From Maribellus maritimus (lineage in GTDB: Bacteria > Bacteroidota > Bacteroidia > Bacteroidales > Prolixibacteraceae), in NCBI RefSeq assembly GCF_022267315.1, contig NZ_JAIKLE010000020.1, positions 1-64,000 of the forward strand: a DNA stretch of 64,000 nucleotides. Reading direction: 5' to 3'. A program made the position numbers and the translations under genes. Numbering within the stretch: position 1 is the stretch's first letter; every line of letters begins with the position of its first letter. Below, one piece after another: positions 1 through 9,709 of the stretch. The notes below the pieces were generated by a model that did no database searches, was not told the DNA's origin, and saw only the letters and a list, made by a program, of their open reading frames with translations.

Positions 1-963
1 ATCCGGGTCAGCTCCACCTTCCTGGTGTGGCCCGTTGTCGGAACTAAACATCACGATGGTATTATTTTCCAATCCCAGTTCTTTTAGTTTGGCCAATACT
101 TCGCCTACCTGCTGGTCTAAAAGTGTTACCATCGCGGCAAATGCGGCATGGCTTTCTGCTTGTGTACCGTAAGCGCCGTTTCTAAAATCCTCATCCCCGG
201 GCTCTGCACCTTTAAACTCTTTTTCAGAAAGAAACTGCCCCCGAAACTCAGCAAGGTTTTCTTCGGGTAACAATAACTCGGCATGTGGAATTACATTCGG
301 ATAATAAAGAAAAAATGGCTTGTCCTTATTTTTTTCAATAAACTGCAAAGCTTTTTCGTGAATCAGTTCAGCGGCATAATCTCCAAATTTATCTCCCTGG
401 TTTCCTTCCAATATAATTTTGGTTTGGTTGTCCCATAAATATGAAGGATAATAGTTGTGTGCCAATCTCTGGCAATTGTAGCCAAAAAACTCGTCGAACC
501 CCTGGTTGTTTGGTTCTCCTTCAGAGCCGGGATAACCCAGTCCCCATTTTCCAAAACCACCGGTTACATAACCGGCCTGTTTAAGCATCTCGGCAATGGT
601 AAACGTGCCATCAGGAATGGGCCACTGTCCTTCGGGCTGAACTTCTTTGTTCCCGCGGATGGGCGTGTGCCCGGTATGCTGCCCGGTCATCAGCGATGAA
701 CGTGAAGGGGCACAGACAGTTGTGCCTGCATAATGCTGGGTAAACAACATTCCTTCGCGTGCCATTTTATCGAGATTGGGCGTTTGAAAACGGCTTTGAC
801 CGTAACAACCCAAATCGCCGTAGCCCAAATCATCGGCCAGAATGTAGACGATATTGGGTTGGGAACTTGTTGTTTCCTCGCCGGTTTTTGACTGCTTATT
901 GCATGAATTTAAAAGAAATATTCCGGATAAAATTAGAATTACAAACCTTGTTTGTTTGATCAT
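1..963 (-). CDS. Sulfatase (S1 family) lipoprotein, 3' end cut by the window
   Basis: Hydrolyses sulfate esters, probably on a glycan taken up by the neighbouring SusCD system. The ATG at 963 opens a lipoprotein signal peptide ending LLNSC (Cys21). The sulfatase fold follows: the metal-binding [10 protein letters not shown] segment, then C-A-P-S-R at Cys84, the C-x-P-S-R signature whose cysteine is converted to formylglycine. Near the window edge the reading frame still shows FSSDNG, another conserved metal-site motif. About 321 residues are visible and the C-terminal part lies outside the window. It sits 110 bp downstream of susD in the same direction, a usual PUL arrangement. Sulfatase family is certain; substrate is unknown. 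An anaerobic maturase (anSME) or FGE would be needed and is not in the window. Confidence 0.93.
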   Translation of the reverse strand, partial: MIKQTRFVILILSGIFLLNSCNKQSKTGEETTSSQPNIVYILADDLGYGDLGCYGQSRFQTPNLDKMAREGMLFTQHYAGTTVCAPSRSSLMTGQHTGHTPIRGNKEVQPEGQWPIPDGTFTIAEMLKQAGYVTGGFGKWGLGYPGSEGEPNNQGFDEFFGYNCQRLAHNYYPSYLWDNQTKIILEGNQGDKFGDYAAELIHEKALQFIEKNKDKPFFLYYPNVIPHAELLLPEENLAEFRGQFLSEKEFKGAEPGDEDFRNGAYGTQAESHAAFAAMVTLLDQQVGEVLAKLKELGLENNTIVMFSSDNGPHQEGGADPD

Positions 964-1012
964 GGTGTATTGATGAATGTAATTTTTGAAAAATATTGAA
1001 ATAAAGGAAGAT

Positions 1013-1067
1013 AAAAAAGCTAAGTATAAAATTCTCAGAATTGTGAATGAATTAGTACTTAGCTTTT
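1013..1067 (-). terminator. Inverted repeat downstream of susD, probable terminator
   Basis: AAAAGCTAAGTA (1015-1026) pairs with TACTTAGCTTTT (1056-1067). Read on the minus strand the second arm runs into a T-rich stretch. It lies just after the susD stop, so it may end or attenuate the transcript before the sulfatase gene. The loop is about 29 nt, longer than usual. Confidence 0.5.
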
Positions 1068-1074
1068 ATTTATT

Positions 1075-2703
1075 TTATTTCCAATTGTCTTTTTGAGTTA
1101 AAGTAGTGTTGATGTCTAACTCATCTTGAGGAAACGGCCATGGTAAGTCTGTTGAACTATATTGCAAGTTAAATACAAAATAGTGGCCATTTGAGCCGAC
1201 AGGAAATCTGTCGTAGTTATCCGGATCATCGGTTAATTTTATTCCGTACATCGGTTTGTCACTTAATTTATCAGTTGCTTCACCCCAACGGTTGAGATCC
1301 CAGTATCGGAGTCCTTCCCATGCTAATTCAACTCTTCTTTCACGTTTTAAAATCTCCATCAATTTTGTTGCGTCAGTTTCAGTTACCGAAGGCATCTGAA
1401 CAGCTTCTCTGCCCCTAACAGCATTAATGGTTAAATCAAGCAGACTCTGATCAATGGTTGTGCCCTCATTTATTTTGCATTCAAGATAACTCAACAATAT
1501 TTCCGCGTAACGAATAATTGGAATATCTACACCCGAACTATATACGTCGCCGGTATATCCGTTATCCACATATTTTTGAAGACAATAACCTGTCATTCCC
1601 GCATCGTAGGTAAAAACATCTCCAATAACAGAAGTTGAATCGGGATGACCATGATAAACTCTTCCGTTGATTGTTGATATTCCCGGATAGAAAATTGTAT
1701 ATAGAAGGCGGGGGTCTCTGTAGTTTACTCCATCTTTTACCACAGGTGATTGAGGATCATAAAGTTCACTTTCTTCTATTGTTTTTCCGTCGGTACATAA
1801 ATACGCGTCAACCAAACTTTGGAAAGGATTCATATGATGCCAGCCTCCGTCAACACTCGGACGATAATACAATTGAGTGGAATTGGCGATCTCTCCCGCC
1901 AAATATTTTCTTGAAAAGATGATTTCGCTGCTCTCTTCGTTTTTCCCGTTAAAAAGTTCTGAATAAAGCGGATCTATTTCATGAACACCAAGGTCAATTA
2001 CAGCTTTAAATGCAGTAGCTGCTTCTCCCCATCTTTCTTCAGCCATGAGTAAACGTCCTTTTACACCTAAAGCAGCAGCCCTGACAATCCGGCCATGCTG
2101 ATCGGAAGATCTTGTTACAGGAAGATCGTTTGTTATTGCTTCCAGTTCGCTCAACACAAAATCCACAATATCTGACTTTGAGGAACTATTAATGGTAATT
2201 GATTCTTCCATTGTAAGAAGTTTTGTTACCAACGGAACTCCCCCCCAATATTGCGACATATTAAAATAAGCAAAAGCTCTCAAAAAACGTACCTCAGCTA
2301 TCATTTCCGCTTTTGTTCCGGAATCCATGTCCTCGATTGTTTCAATGTTCTCGAGAAAATAGTTACATCCTGCTATTTCTTCGTAGGAGTTATTCCACAG
2401 ATTTTTTACTTCAGAGGAAGATGGATTTAGGTTTCCGTAAATTAGAAATGATTGGTTCGGTTTTCTGTCAATCCCGTTGTCCGTATTGTCATCAAATTCA
2501 CAGATGTGGTCAGCATTGCTCCAGGTGTTCGCCTTATTATAAACTCCTGCCAATGCAAGTTCTGCATCTTCGGGAGTGGTCCAGAAGTTTTCTGTTGAGA
2601 GTTGTGAAAGTGGTTGCTTATCCAGAATACCTTCCTCACACGAGGTGAGAAAAATAAAAGAAATAAACAAAGAAGCTGTTATTAATTTTATATATGTTTT
2701 CAT
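1075..2703 (-). CDS. SusD/RagB-family outer-membrane glycan-binding lipoprotein
   Basis: Surface lipoprotein that captures the substrate and acts as the lid of its SusC partner. The 542-residue length is typical. The signal peptide ends at a lipobox (FLTSC, Cys22). The N-terminal part has the SusD-like TPR region (ALAGVYN, MIAEVRFLRAFAYFNM, ALGVKGRLLMAEERW). The C-terminal RagB/SusD signature includes RYAEILLSYLE, LKRERRVELAWEGLRYWDLNRW and PWPFPQDELDIN. It begins 10 bp after the susC stop, so the two are co-transcribed. Family is certain; ligand is not predictable beyond the sulfatase next door. Confidence 0.95.
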   Translation of the reverse strand: MKTYIKLITASLFISFIFLTSCEEGILDKQPLSQLSTENFWTTPEDAELALAGVYNKANTWSNADHICEFDDNTDNGIDRKPNQSFLIYGNLNPSSSEVKNLWNNSYEEIAGCNYFLENIETIEDMDSGTKAEMIAEVRFLRAFAYFNMSQYWGGVPLVTKLLTMEESITINSSSKSDIVDFVLSELEAITNDLPVTRSSDQHGRIVRAAALGVKGRLLMAEERWGEAATAFKAVIDLGVHEIDPLYSELFNGKNEESSEIIFSRKYLAGEIANSTQLYYRPSVDGGWHHMNPFQSLVDAYLCTDGKTIEESELYDPQSPVVKDGVNYRDPRLLYTIFYPGISTINGRVYHGHPDSTSVIGDVFTYDAGMTGYCLQKYVDNGYTGDVYSSGVDIPIIRYAEILLSYLECKINEGTTIDQSLLDLTINAVRGREAVQMPSVTETDATKLMEILKRERRVELAWEGLRYWDLNRWGEATDKLSDKPMYGIKLTDDPDNYDRFPVGSNGHYFVFNLQYSSTDLPWPFPQDELDINTTLTQKDNWK

Positions 2704-2713
2704 AATTATCTAT

Positions 2714-5700
2714 TTAAAAATTAACATTTACACCTAAAATGTATGTTCTCGACATTGGATAGTGAACACCTTCACCGTTTTGAACATTTAGCTCAGGATC
2801 CCAGCCATCAAAGAAGTTGTCAAATGTGAACAGGTTTCTACCGGCAAGATATATTCTCATTTTATCCACTTTTAAAGCGTTGGTTACTGCTTCCGGCATG
2901 TTATATCCAATTTGTGCCGACCTGACTTTTAAGTAGGATGCATCCCACGCCCAATATGTAGATATGTAGGAGTATGGTTCGTTGTTGCCACCACCATGAA
3001 GGTAAAAACGTGGATAAATGGCATTGGGATCCGGGTCTTCTTTTGTCCACCGGTTATCCCACATCCATTGCTGCACATTCGATTTGTTTGCAAATGCACG
3101 TCCGGCCATGTTGTTGAGGTATCTTCTCATTCCTCCGGCGCCATCAAACGTAACTGAAAAATCAAACGACTTATAATTAGCGCTAATCCTTGCTCCGTAA
3201 TTGTATTTTGGAGCAGTTTGTCCGATAACACTTCTGTCATATTCCGGGTCAACTTTTCCGTCAGGAACTCCATCCGGGCCACTGATATCTTTATATTTAA
3301 TATCACCCGGAACAGGATCGTATGGCTGAGTTGCAGAATTCTGAATGTCTGCTTCGTCAACAAACAAACCATCGGCGGTATAACCATATATTGCATTTAG
3401 CGGTTCACCAATAAAAAGTCCTTTTGAAATGTCTTTTTCCACATCGCTTAACTCAAGTACTTCTGTATGAACAAAAGAGAAATGGGGCGCAATGTCAAAT
3501 GAAAAATCTCCAAATTTTTCTTTATAACTCAGATTAAAATCCCAACCTGAATTTTTTACTTTGCCCGCATTTGAAGGAGATGCATTTAGTCCGAGAGTAC
3601 CTGCTGTTGTAATTGAATAGAGAATGTCACGTGTCGTTTTATCATAATAATCTGCAGATATGCTGACTTTTCCATCCAACACAGCGAAATCTAATCCAAT
3701 ATCAGAAATTGCTGTAGTTTCCCAGGTTATACTCTGATTTGCTACTGTATTGAGAACAATTCCGGCATTTACGTTATTGCCCCAAATAGCGTTATTGCCC
3801 GAAGACAAAATGGCCTGATAAGGATAATTTCCAATTTGCTGATTCCCCAGTTCTCCCCACGACCCACGTAGTTTCATGTTGTATATCCAAGGAAGACTCT
3901 CTTTTATGAAATTTTCTTCAGATATTCTCCATCCAAATGAGAATGAAGGAAACATACCGTATTTGTTGCCTTTGTCGAATCGCGACGAGCCATCGTAGCG
4001 AACATTTGCCTCAAACAGATATTTGCCAAGGTAGTCATATTGAATTCTTCCAAAATATGAAACAAGTCCCCACTCTGAGGCACCTCCTGTATTTTTTTGA
4101 TTTTCAGAACTTCCCGCATCCAACTCGAACAGTTCATTGGTAGGGAATTGATCGCGGTAGGCAGTTAAGTACTCATATTTACTTTCAATCTGAGAATAAC
4201 CGGCCAAAGCACTTATCGAATGATTTCCAAAGGTCTGTTCATATTTTACTAGGCCTTCCAGTGTTAATTCTCTTCTCGTATTCCATTCCACATCCAGTTT
4301 TGCAGGCCCTGCATAAGTTGTTGCATCAATTTGCTCATCAGCGGCATAAAGCTTATAGTTGGTATGGTCAAACACATATCCGCCACGGACAATTATTGTT
4401 AAAGGATCTAGTAATTTATATTCCAGGTCAGTATTGGCGATAAAATAGTAATTACGCTCCAGTTCATTTGATGTTGCGTCAATGTCTGCCCATGGAGAAC
4501 CCTTATCTACACGTCCGTAATATCCTTCTGAGGTACGACCTGCAATAGATGCCGGCATTCTTGCAATTCTGGTTACAACACGCATCGTTGTGCGATCGCC
4601 TGTTGCTGCTGCCGGACCTTTTTCGTCGTCAGCTGTACCGGCAATATTTGCAATTAATTTTAGTTTTTGGGTTATTTCACTGTCTATGTTTAACCTGATG
4701 TTATATTTGTTATAATAGTTTAGAAGGTTATCTCCGTAGTTGTCGTAAAGGTTATTTTGCAAAAGACCATCGTTTCTGAGGTATCCTACTGAAAAGCGAT
4801 AAGTTGTTGTTGAATTTCCTCCCATAAGAGAAATATCGTGTTTTGTTTGATAAGCTATATTATCAAAGGCCATTTCATAATGTTTATCATTGGGATAATT
4901 ATCATGATCTGTTCCGTCTCTGAATTTTTGGATGTCCTCTTCAGTATAAATAGCACCTTGTCCTGCATTGGTCAATGCTTCGTTATACGCGAGAGCATAA
5001 TTCCACGAGTCTACAAATTTAGGCAGGTCAGCAAGTTCACTAAAGCCAACTGAACCGTTATACGTCACTTCTGTTTTCCCCTTCGTACCTCTCTTTGTTT
5101 GGATTAAAATTACTCCATTTGCTGCTCTTGAACCATAGATAGCCGCAGAGGCGGCATCTTTTAAAACAGAAATATTTTTAATATCGTTTGGATTTACAGC
5201 ATCGAGTGAACCAGGAATACCATCAACTAAAACCAGCGGATTATTTCCGGCATCGCTAAATGTTCCGAATCCCCTTATGTTAATTGATGTTGAACTGCCG
5301 GGCTGTCCGTCTGACTGCCGGATAGAAATTCCGCTCATTTCGCCTTGTAACGCCTGTCCAACAGAAATAATTGGTTTATTTTCCAGTTGTTCGCTGCTGG
5401 CCGTTTCCATAGAACCTGTTACATTTTCTTTTCGCTGTGTTCCATAACCAATGGCAACCACTTCTTCAATGCCAATTGCATCCGGTTTCATAGTTACACT
5501 TATAGTTGTTTGGTTACCTACTTCGATTTCCTGTGAAATCATCCCAACAAACGAAAAAATTAATGTTGTATTCTCCGGTAAGTCAGAAAACGAGAAACTG
5601 CCGTTAACATCAGTTACGGTACCTTGGGACGTACCTTTGACCATAACGGTTACACCGGGTAATGGTTGACTGGTGTCGTCAAGTACCTTCCCTTCAACTT

Positions 5701-6079
5701 TTTCCTGCTGGCTTCCGTCGGGCGTAATAACAATGAGATTGTTTTCCATTATTTTATACGTTACTTCCGACGCATCAAATAATTCATTCATTATTTCATG
5801 AATAGATTGATCATTGATGTTGAATCCAACACGGCGGTTCAGATCCATAAATTTTTCGTTGTAGAAAAAGCGAAATTCACTTTGGTTTTCAATTTTTGAA
5901 AGAACCTCTTTTACGGTGTTGTTTTTCGATTCTACCGTTAAACGTGTTTGTGAGTAAACCGTTGCCGATAGTTGCAAAACACAAAACAAGGTCAGAAACA
6001 TAGTTAGCTTTGTCATAAGCATAAGTTTTATAAAGTTCCGATTGAGCGGACGGAACAAGCCAGTACAAAATTTTTTCAT
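2714..6079 (-). CDS. SusC/RagA-family TonB-dependent transporter with STN signalling domain
   Basis: Outer-membrane beta-barrel that imports oligosaccharides using TonB energy. Order of domains in 1121 residues: long signal peptide (about 1-44), STN domain (about 47-118), carboxypeptidase D-like regulatory domain (about 127-200), TonB-box-like EEVVAIGYG (205-213), plug with the SusC signature (LVLVDGIPG, NISVLKDAASAAIYGSRAANGV), then the barrel ending in the aromatic-terminated strand YILGVNVNF. The STN domain is the part that contacts a FecR-type anti-sigma factor, and a fecR gene lies directly upstream. Substrate binding thus probably induces the locus through the FecR/ECF pair. susD follows after 10 bp. 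Confidence 0.96.
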   Translation of the reverse strand: MKKFCTGLFRPLNRNFIKLMLMTKLTMFLTLFCVLQLSATVYSQTRLTVESKNNTVKEVLSKIENQSEFRFFYNEKFMDLNRRVGFNINDQSIHEIMNELFDASEVTYKIMENNLIVITPDGSQQEKVEGKVLDDTSQPLPGVTVMVKGTSQGTVTDVNGSFSFSDLPENTTLIFSFVGMISQEIEVGNQTTISVTMKPDAIGIEEVVAIGYGTQRKENVTGSMETASSEQLENKPIISVGQALQGEMSGISIRQSDGQPGSSTSINIRGFGTFSDAGNNPLVLVDGIPGSLDAVNPNDIKNISVLKDAASAAIYGSRAANGVILIQTKRGTKGKTEVTYNGSVGFSELADLPKFVDSWNYALAYNEALTNAGQGAIYTEEDIQKFRDGTDHDNYPNDKHYEMAFDNIAYQTKHDISLMGGNSTTTYRFSVGYLRNDGLLQNNLYDNYGDNLLNYYNKYNIRLNIDSEITQKLKLIANIAGTADDEKGPAAATGDRTTMRVVTRIARMPASIAGRTSEGYYGRVDKGSPWADIDATSNELERNYYFIANTDLEYKLLDPLTIIVRGGYVFDHTNYKLYAADEQIDATTYAGPAKLDVEWNTRRELTLEGLVKYEQTFGNHSISALAGYSQIESKYEYLTAYRDQFPTNELFELDAGSSENQKNTGGASEWGLVSYFGRIQYDYLGKYLFEANVRYDGSSRFDKGNKYGMFPSFSFGWRISEENFIKESLPWIYNMKLRGSWGELGNQQIGNYPYQAILSSGNNAIWGNNVNAGIVLNTVANQSITWETTAISDIGLDFAVLDGKVSISADYYDKTTRDILYSITTAGTLGLNASPSNAGKVKNSGWDFNLSYKEKFGDFSFDIAPHFSFVHTEVLELSDVEKDISKGLFIGEPLNAIYGYTADGLFVDEADIQNSATQPYDPVPGDIKYKDISGPDGVPDGKVDPEYDRSVIGQTAPKYNYGARISANYKSFDFSVTFDGAGGMRRYLNNMAGRAFANKSNVQQWMWDNRWTKEDPDPNAIYPRFYLHGGGNNEPYSYISTYWAWDASYLKVRSAQIGYNMPEAVTNALKVDKMRIYLAGRNLFTFDNFFDGWDPELNVQNGEGVHYPMSRTYILGVNVNF

Positions 6080-6154
6080 AAATTTGAATCGTTAAGTTTT
6101 AAAATAGGTTGTTCCATAATGCGAATATGAAACAACGTTAATTAACACATTGCA

Positions 6155-6184
6155 ATTGGGAGATCTCGCTAAAGATCTCCCAAT
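6155..6184 (-). terminator. Hairpin between fecR and susC
   Basis: ATTGGGAGATCT (6155-6166) and AGATCTCCCAAT (6173-6184) form a perfect 12-bp stem with a 6-nt loop in the 124-bp gap after the fecR stop. The T-run lies on the plus-strand side, not on the minus-strand side where fecR transcription arrives. It may therefore be an attenuator or mRNA-stability hairpin rather than a classical terminator. Confidence 0.55.
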
Positions 6185-6203
6185 GTTTTTAATTGGTTTA
6201 GAT

Positions 6204-7328
6204 TTATTCCATAAGTAAATTTTTGAATTTTTCCATTTTTTTGCCGTCTGCCATAATGTATACTGTTTTGCTGTCCACAACGTATTTTATCGGGGCCGCA
6301 AAACTTATTGCTGTTAAAATCTGTTCCAGGGTTTCATCTTCCAAAGTACCACCGAATGAGTATTCTTTCAGGATTTCGTTATCGAAAATAACATTAACAT
6401 CGTAGCGCCGTTCGAGTTTTACAGATAATGATCCAAGTTTCTCGTTACTTATTATCCATCTTTTTTCTTTCCAGGATACGATGGGAACCGGATCAATTTT
6501 CTGAATAATTTGCATCGATGGTTTGTTGGTGGCTGTTTTTTCTCCTTCTTTTTCACCAGTAGTATTTTCCACTATGTTCAGAAATTGTTCTTTTTTTGTA
6601 AATACAGCTTTTTCGTTTGTTTTAAGAACAAGGTTTTCCTGAAGTTTTACAACGCTACTTTCCAGTTTTACCGAACCCTCCAAAAGTGTGGTTTCAATGG
6701 TTTTTTCTTCTTTATATGCTTTTACATTAAATTTTGTTCCGAGGGCAGTAACACTAATTTCGCCCGTATTTACTATAAACGGAAGATTTTTGTTTTTAGC
6801 AACTTCAAAAAAAGCTTCGCCCGAAAGCTGAATGTCTCTGTTGTGCGTTCCAAAATTGTTTGCATATTTAATTGAAGTTCCTGAGTTTAACCAAACTTTA
6901 CTGCCATCGTGTAGTTTTACATATGAGCGTGAACCCAAAGGGGCAACATACTCCACAATTTGGGATGCAACATCAGATGAGCTTGTTTTTAAGTTCAGGA
7001 AATAAAATCCTGTGCCCCCTGCCAACATCGAAACAATTACAACTGCGGCAATTTGAATCCAACGTTTCCATTGAAACGGATTTTTATTTTTATAATGAAG
7101 CTGTATTTCCAGTTCATCCCAAACTGACTGAACGTCTATCTTATCATCGATTACAGGAAGACGGCTGGCTTGCCATATATCAGAAAGCTGATCAAGAAAA
7201 AATTTATGTTCCTGACTTTTCTCTAACCAGTTTTTTAAAGTCGATGAATCAGACTCATTAAAGTTGCCTGATAAATAATTGATCAGAGCTTCTTTCTCGC
7301 GGTTTGATATAAATAGTTTATCTTCCAT
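6204..7328 (-). CDS. FecR-family anti-sigma factor
   Basis: Inner-membrane regulator that holds the adjacent ECF sigma factor until the SusC STN domain signals. I start it at the ATG at 7328 (374 residues); the 19 codons upstream begin with TTG and look non-coding. Visible parts: an N-terminal cytoplasmic region (about 1-85), one transmembrane helix (IAAVVIVSMLAGGTGFYFL, about 93-111), the periplasmic FecR domain (LHDGSKVWLNSGTSIKY, GEAFFEVAKN, VTALGTKFNVKAY), and a C-terminal DUF4974/STN-like domain (LSVKLERRYDVNVIF, LEQILTAISF). Between FecR and DUF4974 there is a lysine/glutamate-rich insert of about 40 residues. It lies 58 bp after the sigma-factor gene. Confidence 0.93.
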   Translation of the reverse strand: MEDKLFISNREKEALINYLSGNFNESDSSTLKNWLEKSQEHKFFLDQLSDIWQASRLPVIDDKIDVQSVWDELEIQLHYKNKNPFQWKRWIQIAAVVIVSMLAGGTGFYFLNLKTSSSDVASQIVEYVAPLGSRSYVKLHDGSKVWLNSGTSIKYANNFGTHNRDIQLSGEAFFEVAKNKNLPFIVNTGEISVTALGTKFNVKAYKEEKTIETTLLEGSVKLESSVVKLQENLVLKTNEKAVFTKKEQFLNIVENTTGEKEGEKTATNKPSMQIIQKIDPVPIVSWKEKRWIISNEKLGSLSVKLERRYDVNVIFDNEILKEYSFGGTLEDETLEQILTAISFAAPIKYVVDSKTVYIMADGKKMEKFKNLLME

Positions 7329-7386
7329 ATAGGTCTCTGTTATAATGACACATTTTTTTGGGTTTGGTATTACAGACGATGTCAAA

Positions 7387-7977
7387 TTATTTTAAAAAAT
7401 AAAAAAAAATAGTTGTAATTAGGAATGGTATTGCTTCTTTTATTTTTTTTAATGCTCTGTATATTTGTGTTTTAACTGTTCTTTCCGAGATGTTTAATTT
7501 TTCTGCAATTTTTTTATGAGGAAGCTCTTCAAAACGACTTAATTTGAAAATTTCGCGACATTGCTCAGGCAGTTTGTCCACAATTTCAAGAATCTGTCCT
7601 TCCATTTCGCTGGCAAGTAAATTTCCAATGGGATAATCCGGAGTAAAAGGCTGTTTTTGTTTTAACTCGATTAGATAAAGATTGTCGGAAGGTATTTCCG
7701 GATTTTTCTTTTTTTGTCTTTCCAGATAGTTCAAACAAAGATTATGGACTGAACGAAAAAGATATCCGGAAAGCGAAGTTTTGATTTCAATTTTTTCGCG
7801 ATTTTGCCAGAGAGTAAGAAAAAAGTCTTTTACCAAATCTTCGGCGGTTTCAAGCTGCCGCGTATAGTCAAATGCATAGGTACACAAACGCGCGTAATAT
7901 GTTTTAAAAACAAGTTCAAAAGACTTTTGGTTTCCTTTTTTTAATGATTCGACTAATTCTTTTTCAATCCCGGTCAT
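7387..7977 (-). CDS. ECF RNA polymerase sigma factor (RpoE/FecI type)
   Basis: Directs transcription of its own uptake locus when released by FecR. The 196 residues contain region 2 (FKTYYARLCTYAFDYTR, AEDLVKDFFLTLWQNR) and region 4 (LPEQCREIFKLSRFEELPHKKIAEKLNISERTVKTQIYRALKKIK). A short hydrophobic tail (IPFLITTIFFYFLK) follows, common in Bacteroidota members of this group. Start is ATG at 7977. First gene of uptake locus 1, with a promoter-like sequence just upstream. Confidence 0.95.
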   Translation of the reverse strand: MTGIEKELVESLKKGNQKSFELVFKTYYARLCTYAFDYTRQLETAEDLVKDFFLTLWQNREKIEIKTSLSGYLFRSVHNLCLNYLERQKKKNPEIPSDNLYLIELKQKQPFTPDYPIGNLLASEMEGQILEIVDKLPEQCREIFKLSRFEELPHKKIAEKLNISERTVKTQIYRALKKIKEAIPFLITTIFFYFLK

Positions 7978-7998
7978 TGTTTGTTAGCAAAAGAGTGC

Positions 7999-8029
7999 GA
8001 AAAATAGGTGAAAAATTTTCAGAAACAAA
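7999..8029 (-). promoter_or_regulatory. Bacteroidota-type promoter of the ECF sigma gene
   Basis: On the minus strand TTTG (8029-8026) is followed after 19 nt by TATTTTTC (8006-7999), one base off the TAnnTTTG consensus for the -7 element. The start codon lies about 21 nt further on. Spacing fits the primary sigma factor of Bacteroidota. Confidence 0.45.
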
Positions 8030-8043
8030 ATAATGAATACATA

Positions 8044-8085
8044 AAGAACCGGTCTGCCGATTATTCATTCGGCAGACCGGTTCTT
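8044..8085 (-). terminator. Strong hairpin terminator after the Gfo/Idh/MocA gene
   Basis: The arms at 8044-8060 and 8069-8085 (core AACCGGTCTGCCGA / TCGGCAGACCGGTT) form a perfect 17-bp stem with an 8-nt loop. It lies just past the stop of the minus-strand oxidoreductase gene and separates it from uptake locus 1. The minus-strand tail is only moderately T-rich. Confidence 0.8.
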
Positions 8086-8129
8086 ATTTAAAAGCGTTTG
8101 CTATAAACGCAAATCTTTTCTGGAAATGG

Positions 8130-9596
8130 CTATACTGACTCGGGCGAGGGAATATCAAATCCTGCATTTCGTGGATCTCGAAGCAAGCGGTTTGCTTCAG
8201 TTGAATAATCGCCGACAAAGTGTTCTGCTTCTCCATCAAATCTGAGCCACGGTCCAACAATATATTCAGCCTGGTCTTGCGGAACACCCATTCCATCGGA
8301 AGCAATGTCATGGATTTTCATAAATTCCTGGAAAGCAAGTTCGTTATCACCAAATCTTCCGGCGCGTGCGTTGAAAGGAACTTTTTCACCCAGGCGGTAG
8401 GAGATATTCATTAAGTGCCCAAGCGTACAACTGTAATGTGCATCGTACATTGTTCCGTTTGCCATATATGGATCGTTCGCTTTGCAAGCTGTGATAAAGC
8501 TTTGCCAGTTCCCTCCCGGAGTAATTTTTACTTCTTTAATCGGAACATTGCGAGCTTGACTTCCGTTGCTTGAAATGTATTCTCCGTCCCACAATTTTCC
8601 GCCATCTTCAAAATAGAAGCGGTTGGTTACTTCCCGCTGGTAGCCTTCGTGGTTCACATTTCTTACATTAAAAAATACATACTGCCCATTGGAAAACTCA
8701 GCCAAAGCAAACATGGTATTGGGTGTTTCACCCTGGTCGCCCCATTTGAAGCGCCCCCCGATTGCCATTACCCGCACTGGATGCGTGTTTTCAACTTCCG
8801 AATCGAGTGCCCAGTATGCAACATCGAGTTGGTGCGTTCCCTGATTATTTAGTTCTCCGTTTCCAACCGGCCAGAACCAATGCCAATTATAATGAACCAG
8901 ATTTTTATGAAAGTTATTTACAACGGCAGGCCCTTTCCATAAATTCCAGTCTAAACTGGGCGGTGGTGTTGACGGCGGTTCAAAGCCAATTCCTTCCCGG
9001 GGTTTACAAGCAAACCCATGAGATACTAACATTTTGCCATATTTCCCCGACCGGATATCGGAAACCTGTTTAGCCCAGTCGTCGCTGCTTCTTCTTTGGG
9101 TTCCGTGCTGAACCACAATTCCATATTTCTCGGCTGCTGCAAGCGCAACACGACCTTCATAGATGTCATGACTGGCAGGTTTTTCGACATAACAATGTTT
9201 TTGTGCCTGGGCAGCCCAAATGACCATTAGTGAGTGCCAGTGATTCGGTGTTGCGCAGGAAATCGCATCAATGTTTTTGTCATCAAGCACCGTTCTTACA
9301 TCGGTAACTCCTTTTACCGCAGAACTTGAAGCTATCTCGTCTTTAACCAGATTTACCCTTTCATCGAGTATTTTTTTATCCGGATCAACCAAATAGGCAA
9401 TTTCTACATTGTCGAGTTTGCCAAATCCGTTGATATGGCTTTTGCCCCTGCCATTTACTCCGCAAACTGCTATCCTAAAACGATCGTTGGCACCCATAAT
9501 TGAAGCATAAGATTTTGCACTAAATCCCATTCCTCCAATTGTGATTCCTGCTGTTCCAAGAATACTCTTTTTAATAAAATCTCTACGTTGTGTCAT
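8130..9596 (-). CDS. Tat-exported Gfo/Idh/MocA-family oxidoreductase
   Basis: NAD(P)-dependent sugar dehydrogenase-like enzyme, 488 residues. It starts with a twin-arginine signal (RRDFIKKS followed by a Gly-rich hydrophobic stretch), so it is folded before export. The Rossmann half follows (FRIAVCGVNGRGKSHINGFG, VEIAYLVDPD), then the EKP motif (CYVEKPASHDIYEG) that is diagnostic of the family, and the C-terminal alpha/beta domain (NWHWFWPVGNGELNNQGTHQLD). Such exported members are abundant in Bacteroidota glycan metabolism. It stands alone between the PEP carboxylase and uptake locus 1, with its own terminator. Substrate is unknown. Confidence 0.92.
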   Translation of the reverse strand: MTQRRDFIKKSILGTAGITIGGMGFSAKSYASIMGANDRFRIAVCGVNGRGKSHINGFGKLDNVEIAYLVDPDKKILDERVNLVKDEIASSSAVKGVTDVRTVLDDKNIDAISCATPNHWHSLMVIWAAQAQKHCYVEKPASHDIYEGRVALAAAEKYGIVVQHGTQRRSSDDWAKQVSDIRSGKYGKMLVSHGFACKPREGIGFEPPSTPPPSLDWNLWKGPAVVNNFHKNLVHYNWHWFWPVGNGELNNQGTHQLDVAYWALDSEVENTHPVRVMAIGGRFKWGDQGETPNTMFALAEFSNGQYVFFNVRNVNHEGYQREVTNRFYFEDGGKLWDGEYISSNGSQARNVPIKEVKITPGGNWQSFITACKANDPYMANGTMYDAHYSCTLGHLMNISYRLGEKVPFNARAGRFGDNELAFQEFMKIHDIASDGMGVPQDQAEYIVGPWLRFDGEAEHFVGDYSTEANRLLRDPRNAGFDIPSPESV

Positions 9597-9709
9597 TTTT
9601 GAAGTTAGGTTTTTTAATTCGTTTAGTATTAAAAATGGATTTAATATTGGCTAATGAAACTACGAAATATTTTTAAGATTAAAAACTTAATGTTCAAATA
9701 ATAACTATT

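Noticed and set aside
6510-6875. Plus-strand ORF rich in Phe and Lys
   Set aside because: Shadow of the fecR coding strand (AAA/GAA codons read backwards give TTT/TTC).
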